Shown here: positions 54,871 through 64,000 of the stretch, one piece after another | Numbering within the stretch: position 1 is the stretch's first letter | Layout of the letters: every line of letters starts with the position of its first letter | Assembly (NCBI GenBank): GCA_003550325.1 | Contig: QKWP01000053.1 | Span: 357,959-421,958, forward strand | Direction of reading: 5' to 3' | Length of the DNA: 64,000 nt | Origin: Gigaspora rosea | Taxonomy: Eukaryota; Glomeromycota; Glomeromycetes; Diversisporales; Gigasporaceae | Translations under genes and position numbers: made by a program | The notes under the pieces: generated by a model | Told to the model about the DNA's origin: nothing | What the model saw: the letters and a program-made list of their open reading frames with translations, nothing else | Databases searched by the model: none

Positions 54871-55737
54871 GCATGATTAAACCAATAATAAATAATAAAA
54901 CACATGATGATTTTGATGAAGCATATGACTTTACTTATTTCTTTCATAACAGAAATAAATTAGTCCATGTAAAGTTAATTTTTTGTTCATTATTATATCT
55001 TTCCAGTTTCTATCCAATATTGCCTGATGATTTGAACAATCACCCAGATATATCCAATAGGTGTTCTATGAATTGGCAGTATTATAGTATTTTATTATTA
55101 TGTAATATTTTATGTATTTTTTATTTTGGCATAGTTTGTGGCATAGTTGAGCAGGGATGGTAAATGACCAGGTCATTTGCCTATTTTACAAATGACCTGG
55201 AATGACCTCAGAATGACCAGTCATTACGGTCATTTAAATTCCGGGTCATTTGAAAATGACTCGTGACCAAATGACCCAGGTCATTTGTAAATGACCCGAG
55301 TCATTTGTGAGTCATTTGTGATTACTAGGTCATTTAAGGTTTGTGCATAATCAGATAATAGTGCATATCAGGTGAATCAGTTGGTTAATGCATGCAGAGC
55401 TTATTTCGATGCATGACTCGTAATTTCATAGTCTAAAATAGTTGTATAAAAGGTAAAATCGTGATAAATATCGATTAGTTTTTTCTCTAACAAAAACAAT
55501 TAATAAAAATACACTCGTTACGTAAAAGCATGGATTTACGGATATTAATAGTTAAAAAAGTTGTTAGTCATATGTAAGAAAAACTTTGTATTCAAGATAA
55601 AGAAAGGAAGTCTTACCGATTTTGTGGTTAGATGAACAAGTGCAAGCAAGTTTTCAAATGAGTTCAGGTTCACACAATACATGATACGAATCTTGTAATG
55701 AATTGCCTAATAGTCCAGGATTTCCATATTACAAGAA

Positions 55738-55870
55738 AAAATAAATAAAATAAAATAGAAAAATTAAATAAAAAAAATAAATAAAAAAAAATAAATAAAA
55801 GAAATAAATAAAAAAAATAAATTAAATAAAGTAATTTTTAATTAAATCGAAATAAAAAGATAAATACGTT
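55738..55870. repeat. low-complexity AAATAAAT tract
   Basis: Runs of aaataaat-like units in the 5' leader region of the hAT gene. Confidence 0.85.
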
Positions 55871-56000
55871 TGTACAAAATTAAAGGGGCTTATTGTATCG
55901 GTATGTAAATTTAGCGCCATCTCATGCTGAATTTCTTGTAAATTTCATGTAGAGTACATTTTTTTTTCAATCTAACTTTTTTTTTTCGCAATAACATCAA

Positions 56001-59000
56001 ATGGGTAGAAAAGAACATAATTTTCGAGAATATTTTCAACTTGTCGAACCTGATAATCCAAAAGCAAACAAAAAGGCAGTTTGCTTATCATGTATACGAA
56101 AACATACTTTACCTGTTGCGCTTGCAAATCCTGAGTGCTTTGTTTCTAACAAGGCGAAGTTATGTCGAAGTCATCTTAAGGACTGTCTAAATTTTAAGGC
56201 AGAATATAACACAGATGAGGTTTCGGAGATTCTTGCACGATCAGTACCTGAAGATACTAAAAAAAAAGGCAATAAAGATAAGAGTAAAGATAAAGGTAAT
56301 GTATTAATTATATGATACATTTTAATAGTATGCTTATAACATGCACTATGTTAATTACTTATCCAGTAAATCATTAGCAGCAAATACTGAAGTTGCACCT
56401 GAGGATGAAATTTCTGTCACGATTTCCACCTCCAAAACGTCAAAAGCTAATTTGCCACAAAGGCAAACATCATTTACTGCTTGTGTTGCACGTCCACTAT
56501 CTGACAAGGATAAACCACGTTTTGAAAACTTGATATTACGTATGATTGTATCAAATGGCCTCTCATTTACTTTTATGGAAAATCAAGAAACACAAGATGT
56601 TTTTAACTTTATTGCACCAGCTTTAAAGTTACCCAATCGAAGAGCAATAAGTGATCGGATTCTTCCAAGTTATTCGGATAAGTTGGTTGAAGATATTTTA
56701 CAAAGTGCGCGTGCAGATAAAATTGGAGTAACAGCAGCATTTGACGGCTGGACTAACATTAAACAGGAGCATCTTTTCGGTATTATTTTGATAACATCTC
56801 AAGGTGAAGCTTTAGTTTGGAATGCGCATGATATCAGCGACCAACGATCAAGAACTGAAGATGTAAAACTCCTCATTAAAGATATAATGGATAGCGCGGA
56901 AGAAAAAAATATAAGAATTAAATGTTATGTATCGGATTCTGCTGGCGAGTATGCAGCTGCAAGGTAAGCATTAACTGATAAATGTTTATTTTTACTGTGG
57001 TATCACATTTAGCAAAATCTTTTTTTTTTATTTTATTTTTTTATTAGGCGACAACTAAGAGTTGAATTTCCTAATAAAGTTTTTTTACCTTGCATGGCAC
57101 ATCAAATAAATTTGGTTTTCAGTGATATTTTTAAAGCATCTAATACGTATAAAAAAATATCAAAAAACGCCATTCGTGTTATAAGCTACTTTCATTCCTC
57201 TCCGTATTTTACTGGATTACTACGAAATGAGCAAATGTCTTGTTAAGGACAAATTGTTTCCCTTGTAACTCCAGCTGAAACACGCTGGAATAGTTTTTAT
57301 TTTTGTTTTTATTCCATTTTAAAAACTGAATCCGCGCTTAAAGTAAGTAGTTTTTTTTTTTTTTTAACAAATTAAGTGTAATTAATTCTAATAAATTATA
57401 TTAGACATTGCTCTTTTCAATTTAGTTAGATCGATGATCTGCATAATGTTTTTTGAGTCTACTTTCGTATTTTTTTTTGAATTTATAAGAATTCTAAAAC
57501 GATATGGGACTCAAAAAAAATTATACAGATCATCGATCCAACTAAATCAATAAATGCAAAAATCTGGTTAATCAGCAGTATCAGATTTATCCAATGAATG
57601 CATCGTCAGATAACATATTGCACCAAATTTTTTTTATTTGCGCCAAAAGTGGCTAAAAAAAAAGTCACACAAGCTTATCCTTATAATACATTATTTAGAT
57701 TTCCTCAATGCTTTCATTTATTTCCTCAATGTGGTTTTTTTTTTTAATTCTAAATCGCTTATCGCTTTTATTTAAAATTTAGATGCTGGCTACAAAATTT
57801 GCTCTGACAAGAATTGGAGTGGCAAGTACTTCTCGAAGTGGGCTGTCACGCCAACGATTTTCATCAAATAATACTAATGAAGCCAAAACGCTTTCACCAG
57901 ACATTCTGTCGATATTGCAAGATTCTAATTTTTGGGTTCAACTTTATGAACTTCAAAATTTATTATTTCCGTTATGTGGAATACTAAATAGACTTCAAAA
58001 AAATATTGCGAGACTTTTTGAAATTGTGCATTGTTTCGGATGGCTTATCAAAGTTTTCGCAGATTGTAAAGATGAGGATTTTTCTGAACATATGGTGGCT
58101 CGATTGGAACGACGGTGGGCACAATGGGAACAACCATTACTTCTTCTATCATTTGTTTTACACCCAAAATATCGGCTCTCAAAATTTTCTTCTAAAATTT
58201 CCGGTCTTTCTTATTCACACTTTGGTCAATGGTTAAATTACTATTATTATGCATGGTTCGGTGAGACACCAACACGTATCTTGCGTGAATTTTTGTTATA
58301 TCAGAGGGAAAATTTTCCTTTCAATCTTGAAACTTATAACCAGTTTGATGGAAATATTGTCGATTTTTGGGAATCAGCAATGGGCTTGGCACCAGAATTA
58401 TCTCAATTAGCTTTGCAATTATTTAGTATTTGCATTAATTCCGCTTTGGTTGAACGTTTGTGGTCAACCATGGGTTTTTTACATACAAAAAACCGAAATC
58501 GTTTGCCAGTACGTGAACTTTAAATTATTATTTAACTTCTTTTTATTTGTTATGATTTTATTTTATTTATTTTTTTTTCAATTTAAGTATAATAAAGTAC
58601 TAGCTATGAGCCAATTGCGCAGCGATATATTAAGCAAGCGAAAACGTAATGATGCTGAAAAAGCTGAAAAACAATATAAACGAATTCGTACTGTAACTCC
58701 TCTTCAGCCTTATAATAGCGGTGATGTTTATGATATCGATGAAGAAGAAGCACAAGAATTGACAGAACATCATTTCTTACACACGACAAATGATAGTGAG
58801 AAAAGCATACCAGTTCCGGACAATTCACAAAATCATTCAAATGAAACTTCTAAAATGAATGAGGATATGGTCGATGATCCTGATACTTTCAACGAAGAAA
58901 ATTGGTCGTATATAGTTGAAAATTGGGTTGATACGTTAAATGATGAGGAGCTAGACGAAACTACAAGCAATGAACTACCTGAATTTGAATTGGGTGGACG

Positions 59001-59097
59001 TATTACCCATCCTGCCGATGACCCATTAGCCAAATGGAATTTATTAGGATTATTCAATAATTCGTTAGAAGCTCCTGTTTCCTTTACATTTGAGTAA
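56001..59097 (+). CDS. hAT transposase, five exons, one premature stop
   Basis: Best model: 56001-56295, 56378-56963, 57048-57342, 57783-58508, 58588-59097, all introns GT-AG and phases consistent, 804 codons including the final stop. Residues 28-62 form a BED-like zinc finger (C28, C31, H58, C62). Catalytic residues fit hAT: D221 in FDGWTN, D285 in VSDSAGEY, C309/H312 in CMAHQ, W374 in ETRWNS, and E616 in VERLWS within the C-terminal dimerisation region that ends KNRNRLP. The last exon adds an acidic tail (YDIDEEEAQELTEHH). It would cut and paste the element at the CAGGG ends. One in-frame TAA at 57244 (codon 360, in CQGQ-type context, one C-to-T from CAA) is the only break seen. The gene is otherwise intact, so the family was active recently. 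Exon 2 starts at 56378 because the nearer AG at 56366 would read into a stop. Confidence 0.88.
57418..57546. mobile_element. MITE within hAT intron 3
   Basis: Ends tttagttagatcgatgatct and agatcatcgatccaactaaa are inverted; tcaa lies on both sides. It accounts for part of the unusually long 440-base intron. Confidence 0.7.
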
Positions 59098-59583
59098 TTC
59101 ATAATACTTCTTCGTGGCATCGGTGATAGTTTTTACCACTATTACATTTTAGATATATGCAAGCAAATACTAATTTGGTCATGAATGTTAAAGATACTGA
59201 GAAAATTGGTGGCGGTGGGTACAACTTAATTGCATGAAATAAATCAAAAGTTAACTAGATACAATTTTATACAGTAATTTCATTGAAATATGGTACTGTT
59301 CAATCTATTTTAATTCCATTCAAATTTTTTAATCGCATGATAGTATATCGATATATTTAGAATGAGTAATACGATCATTAACTTGATTAGGTTTATAATA
59401 AAAAAAATAAAATAAGGGTGGATATAAATGGACTAAAACTTGAATTATCAAGTTTTACTAATACAAAACTTTTTTTGGTTTTAAAGTTTATCGTTATACA
59501 GTACTTACATCATTAGCTTAATACGACTAAATAACCTAATTGACACGTACAACACGGATGTTCGAATCAAATAACCAATTAGG
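59098..59583. other. 3' region of hAT element
   Basis: No gene; AT-rich untranslated sequence between the transposase stop and the nested MITEs. Confidence 0.5.
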
Positions 59584-59722
59584 GGGAACGTTAAAGCCAA
59601 ATGACATTTAGGTTTACGTTTTTGATGTGGTTAAGGTTAGTAGGTTATATAGATATCAATAATGCAATTTATGCAGTATATAGATCATTATGTGAAGGCA
59701 CCTACCTGGCTTTAATGGACCC
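59584..59722. mobile_element. 139-bp MULE-derived MITE, 9-bp duplication
   Basis: Ends gggaacgttaaagcc and ggctttaatggaccc match the MULE at 9519-12339. Flanks CCAATTAGG (59575-59583) and CCAACTAGG (59723-59731) match 8 of 9. Confidence 0.88.
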
Positions 59723-59767
59723 CCAACTAGGAAGTTATAACCAACTTATTGCTATATTATTCCTATA

Positions 59768-59887
59768 TACCATACTTTCATGGAATAACGCGCAAGGGTG
59801 TAATTTCGAATTTTGGCTCAATTTAAGCTTAATTCGGGACAAAATTTGAAATAATGCCCCTGCGCGTTATTCTGCGAAAATACGGTA
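59768..59887. mobile_element. 120-bp MITE, TAC-type ends
   Basis: Starts taccatactttcatggaata and ends tattctgcgaaaatacggta. The centre ttaagcttaa and the length match 12731-12850 exactly. Confidence 0.85.
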
Positions 59888-60010
59888 GTTATAATATAAA
59901 ATATTAAATGACCTAATAGGTCATTTTGTCTCTCAAAATGACCTGTACCTGGTCATTATTCATTTGAGTCACGAGGTCATTTCAAGTCATTTACCATCCC
60001 TGTAGTTGAG

Positions 60011-60289
60011 TGATTTTAACCCTCAATGAGGATATCCTGTTGGTACTTTCAACAAGGGTTATAGACTCTCAGCAAGTGTATAAACCTTTCAGCAAGTGAA
60101 TTAAACACCTAGCAAGTGATTAAACATTAGTGCAAATTAAAGATATTTGAGGGTATGGTTTTAGTCTGCAAATGAAATAACAATGTTTATAGCATTAGTG
60201 TTATTATTGATGGTTCAAAATTGTTTGGACAATCGATCATACGCAAATTTTACAGAAAGGTCACCAAAATTTTGGGTTGTATGCGTCAG
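60011..60289. other. right flank of hAT element
   Basis: Contains an imperfect repeat of cagcaagtg-ttaaac units (60075-60130). No gene. Confidence 0.45.
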
Positions 60290-60417
60290 ATCTAGGATAA
60301 ATTAGAGGTCATTTGCCTTTTCTTCAAATGACCTAGGTCATTTCGGACTAAAATTCATAAAAAATTGGGTCATTTGAGGTCATTTGAAAGTCATTTAAAG
60401 GTCATTTACCATCCCTG
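60290..60417. mobile_element. fragment of a second hAT element (right terminus)
   Basis: Several ggtcattt motifs and an end gtcatttaccatccctg identical to the hAT right end. The matching left end is missing. Confidence 0.7.
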
Positions 60418-60474
60418 ATGTTTCAAGACAATGAGTATATGATAAACCTTAATTAGTTAATTGTTCAATAAATT

Positions 60475-60896
60475 GCTAAAGTATAAAGTTTAATAATGCT
60501 CATTTTAATGATTGTGTTTCAAGAGATTGTATAATTAAGGCCAGACCAATTTAATTCGGTGATTTACATTACCCTCCTGCCTTCCCCCATCCCCCCACTA
60601 TGTATGCGGAAAATTTCGGAAAACTTTTATAATATCTCGGAAAAATTTTTATAATAAACTCCTTCCAGCCCCCTTTTGTGAGAAGGATGTAATGTAAACC
60701 ACCGTTTTAAATTGGTCTGGTCTAACCGTAGTAATTTAACTATTCAATAAATTACCAGCGTATATATGAAGTTTGATGTTCTAATGCATTTATTTACCCG
60801 ACTTCACTTACACAATAGGTCATTTTACCGATAAAATCATATTATATCCAAAACGTGATCAGTGTGCTAAATCTACAAAATTTTTACGGTAAATCA
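60475..60896 (+). repeat. segmental duplication, copy 2 (with MITE)
   Basis: Same order of sequence as 54412-54632, interrupted by the MITE at 60539-60722 and by about 10 extra bases near 60768. Confidence 0.88.
60539..60722. mobile_element. PIF/Harbinger-type MITE, 184 bp, TAA duplication (copy 2)
   Basis: Ends ggccagaccaatttaattcg and aaattggtctggtc; TAA at 60536-60538 and 60723-60725. The duplicate at 54474 reads ataattaactgtag with a single TAA, the empty site. Confidence 0.93.
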
Positions 60897-60897
60897 T

Positions 60898-61590
60898 TAT
60901 GCGATTATAGAAAGCAGTATAGTATGGATGAACAGAATACCCATATTTCATATGGCCTCAGAATAAGGGTATTTTACACCCCACTTCAGGGTGATCAACA
61001 CTCCAAAAATCCAACAATAGTTTGCAACTATAATGACCGGATTTTTTTAGAGGTTACTTGCACACACGAATTTACATATGAATTCTTTTAAACTATAGTT
61101 CTGGCTGTAATTGAGTTGTTTTTACGTTAATTTTTCGTAAATTCGGGATAAAATTTTTTTTAAAAGTTATTACAAAACTGGCTCTATTGTAGCATAAAGC
61201 TAATCTAGAACTATAGTTTAAAATGAAATTTGATGCGGATTTTGTCTGCTAGTTCAATAGTTAGGAAAAAAAGTGTACCTAAACCAGTGCGAATTCTTAT
61301 GTAAATTTGTATGTGAAAATAACTTTTCACAAATTCTCTTATCCTAAAATCCATACTGATCTGCTGAATTTCTCCAGAGGTTGCAGTCAGTAATGGTATG
61401 ATTGTATAGTACAGAATAGTGATATTTTTACCATTTGGTTAGCTATATAAAATACCTTATCCTAAATCTATACATAACTAATATAGTTGCAAACTAGTAG
61501 TGTTTATCACCATCGCCCTAAGTGGGGTGTAAAATACCCTTATTCCGGAGACCAAATAAAATACGGGTATTTTACACTCCATTTGGTTAT
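60898..61590. repeat. relative of the palindrome core (39958-41605)
   Basis: Follows the left-arm inner sequence closely (cccatatttcatatggcctc, agggtattttacaccccact, tttacatatgaattctttta, gtatgattgtatag) and ends with the inverted aagtggggtgtaaaataccc (61521). It is a shortened palindromic copy without the peptide gene and without the loop MITE. Confidence 0.88.
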
Positions 61591-61599
61591 CTATGCCGA

Positions 61600-62930
61600 T
61601 ATTTACTACGTTATTTAGGCGTAAATTCCCTAACTCGTGCCATATTATACTAAATTTCGTAATTTCCCATACTATATAATTCTGGTCATTCGTACTATGC
61701 AGTTATTCATTGGTCTGCTGAACCTTAAAATATATCTGGTTGGTTGATTCATGATTTAACCCTCTTCAATCTTTTTTTATCGGCATACAGCAGATCGTTT
61801 CCGAAAAAGTTTATGATCAGACGTTATGCATTTAAATTATTGGCTGCAAATCTTACTCGTGATCAGCCACATTTCCTTTTAGATTAAAACGGAAAAATTT
61901 TCGTATAAAAATTTTATAGTGTGCGCTATATGAATTGTGCGCGCGGATTCTGCGCATGGCCCCAAAATTTTTTATCGTACTTGGGTTGTATTTATAATTT
62001 TTTATTTATCACGTGTATAAATGTTTGAGGTATGGGTTTATGCATGAAAATTTGGACTGCGTTATACTAATTCAGGTGCTAATTTCTGGTTTTTTTTTTT
62101 TGCCCGTTTAATTAATTAAATTATTATTCTTTTTTTATCATTTATTATTTTTTTATTATCAATTATTATATTCGTTTTTTTAGATCGCTTAAGATAGATA
62201 CTTATATGTTAAAGAAAATACAAGAGCCTACTTCGTGGTAAATTTGTTAAATAAATAACATATTTACATACACAATTTTATTTTTTGATATTAAAATTTT
62301 GCTTGCGTTCGATTGAACTTTTGGCAAAACCTTTATTAGAAAAAAATGCCAGGTCGACCCCCGAAATTCGGTTTGATGATCGCATTATCTGCGGCTTTGC
62401 AGTTTCTTAAAATCGATCTGCATAAATTATTAACTTTATTCATTAATTTTTCCTATTAAGTTATTATCAATTACTTTATTGTATTTATAAGATTTTTTAA
62501 GTTCGATGACTTTTGATTCCATAGTTAGATGTATGCATCAGTCTATACTATGTAAACTTATGTACGTACATACTAAAAATATAAATAAATTCTCAGATAA
62601 TTCCTGATAATAGCAATGTCCATAATTATAAGATGCATTCTTATGAGAGTTTACTAAGTATATGTTAAACTTTATATTTGCTTTCATTAATTTTTTTTAT
62701 TATTATTATTTTTTTTTTTAGCGTAAAATGTATTATACTCACTTTCACTTTAATTTGTAGTTTCCATCATCGCTTTTTGAATTTGCAATTTTCATCGTTC
62801 TTGGAGTCACCTTAAAGTCGCATTTTAGGGTCAATGTGGCCTTTGGTGTAATCTTTAAAACTGAATGTTTTGAACAGCCGCATTTTGATTAGACGAAATT
62901 ATTCAATTGTAATTAAAAATTTTTTTTCAA
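61600..62930. other. AT-rich intergenic stretch
   Basis: No coding sequence, inverted repeat or known element recognised. Confidence 0.45.
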
Positions 62931-63800
62931 ACTTTTAACGAAGGAGTTTTTTTTATTCTGATTTATATGTCTGTATAATTTAATTAAAATTTTCATTCAA
63001 AGTTTGAAATAAAACTTAACCACAACTTGGTTTGATATTAGAAGATATCTCGACGACTGCCAATCTAAAATGGAAACATTTTTTTTATTTTAATTATACG
63101 GGCATATAAAATCGAATAAAAAAAAGTCACCACTTTTATATTGACAGCTGTTATGATATCTTTGCTCAAAGTTTTTTGGAAAATACTGTCGCAGCTTTTG
63201 TTTTGATAGTTTTTTCTAAACTTTGAACGAAGAGATCTTGACAATCACATATTTAAAATTGATTAAATTTTTTAATTTAATTATGCAGGCATATATAATC
63301 ATAATAAAAACTTTTTTCTCGATTTTAGATAAGTAGTTGGACATCTTTGCTCAAAGTTTGGAAAAAAACTTTCTGCTGTTTTTATTGATATTCAAGTTTT
63401 TTCCAATCTTTGAACGAAGATATCTTGACAACCACCCATCTAAAATCAATGAATTTTTTATTCTGATTCTATGTGTCTGCATAATCAAAATAAAAAAATT
63501 TCATCGATTTAGATAGAAAATTGTCAAGATATCTTCGTTAAAGTTTGAAAAACTTTGCCGCAGCTTTTGTAGTTATCCAAGTTTTTTCTAAACTTTGGGT
63601 TAATATCTCAACAACCACCTATTTAAGACCGATGAATTCTTTTTATTTTAATTATACAAAAGCATATAGAATCAGAATAAAGAAATTTTTATCGATTTTA
63701 TAGGTGGCTGTCGAACATCGTTCAAAATTTGGAAAACACATTGCCGCAGCTTTTGCATTGATAATTATCTAAGCTTTTTCTAAACTTGAGTGAAAAAATC
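62930..63800. repeat. tandem array of hairpin units, about 188-bp period
   Basis: The motif gatatcttgacaaccac and variants recurs at 63043, 63231, 63419 and 63602 (spacing 188, 188, 183). Each unit contains a palindrome; the clearest is 63413-63539, starting aacgaagatatcttgaca and ending tgtcaagatatcttcgtt. Units also share ccgcagcttttg and caagttttttc. No gene. Confidence 0.8.
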
Positions 63801-64000
63801 TTGTTTGTTTCAACAAAAATTTTTTAAACTATGCTATACTATTTAATTGAATTTTGATTAATTTCGGCCTGCGAAAGCTATAGAGTTTAATCACTGCTAT
63901 CGCAGCCACGGAGCTAATTACAATATAAAAGTCCAGCACAGGTTTTTTTCGATTTTTAACAGCTGTCCTGCCTTGTTTAGAGCGCCGGGTGTGTGTTGAG
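63801..64000. other. window end, nothing recognised
   Basis: A somewhat GC-richer stretch (ctatcgcagccacggagcta) without a supported feature. Confidence 0.4.

Larger units (their letters stand above)
55152..60002 (+). mobile_element. hAT transposon, 4.85 kb, nearly intact
   Basis: Ends cagggatggtaaatgacc and ggtcatttaccatccctg are inverted, with CAGGG start typical of hAT. Perfect TAGTTGAG flanks it at 55144-55151 and 60003-60010. Both subterminal regions (55165-55345 and 59905-59995) are crowded with aatgacc/ggtcatt motifs, the likely transposase binding sites. It contains a five-exon transposase gene and, in its 3' part, a MULE-derived MITE and a 120-bp MITE. Confidence 0.95.

Noticed and set aside
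54873..55163. 96-residue plus-strand open frame
   Set aside because: It runs across the hAT target duplication into the transposon end and shows no domain.
55738..55870. Regulatory element in the hAT leader
   Set aside because: Simple low-complexity AAAT sequence only.
58604..59120. Minus-strand frames opposite the last hAT exon
   Set aside because: Shadows of the acidic C-terminal exon.

Overview
The window looks like a repeat-rich, AT-rich genome of an arbuscular mycorrhizal fungus (Glomeromycotina, Rhizophagus-like). The basis is a combination: an F-box protein of the type greatly expanded in these fungi, a decayed BTB-BACK-TLDc gene, a decayed leucine-rich-repeat gene, short GT-AG introns, and a very dense mixture of LINE, Ty3/Gypsy, Tc1/mariner, MULE, hAT and PIF/Harbinger-type elements. 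The species is an inference; no rRNA, tRNA gene or organelle marker is present.

Layout. 1-3930: 3' part of a LINE with RT, RNase H and a zinc knuckle, broken by three stops and one frameshift. 4690-19400: one heavily decayed Ty3/Gypsy element (gag, protease, RT, RNase H, integrase, polypurine tract) that has acted as an insertion trap. It holds a Tc1/mariner pseudogene with a 314-bp hAT-like MITE beside it, a 4.5-kb element (8191-12666) that carries a mirror-symmetric array of five hairpins and a 2.8-kb MULE, several MITEs, a 1.4-kb hAT-like element and a 972-bp tRNA-headed SINE. 20611-23010: BTB-BACK-TLDc pseudogene and a membrane-protein remnant. 24930-25945: LRR pseudogene on the minus strand. 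28288-29025: non-autonomous hAT-like element. 31002-32576: the only clearly intact host gene, an F-box protein. 33893-36151: a MITE and a foldback element whose terminal repeats are made of 20-bp tandem units. 36886-37674: assembly gap inside a tandem repeat. 38640-43190: a palindrome of about 4.5 kb whose arms each carry an intact ORF for a small secreted cysteine peptide, pointing outward. 44240-54400: diverged satellites with SINE and MITE insertions. 55152-60002: a nearly intact five-exon hAT transposon with a perfect 8-bp target duplication. 60475-61590: a segmental duplication and a relative of the palindrome core. 62930-63800: a second tandem hairpin array of about 188-bp period.

How the parts fit. 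Most of the sequence is mobile DNA, and several insertions can be dated relative to each other because paralogous sequence inside the window preserves the empty site (40492-41044, 42873-43122, 60539-60722). Two families have both large and miniature members here: a MULE with 9-bp target duplications (9519-12339, 17358-17635, 59584-59722), and a 120-bp MITE with inverted TACYGTA-type ends (12731-12850, 59768-59887, with longer relatives). The most unusual structures are the palindrome with the paired secreted-peptide genes, the A-B-B-B-A hairpin array at 8380-9271, and the foldback element at 34974-36151.
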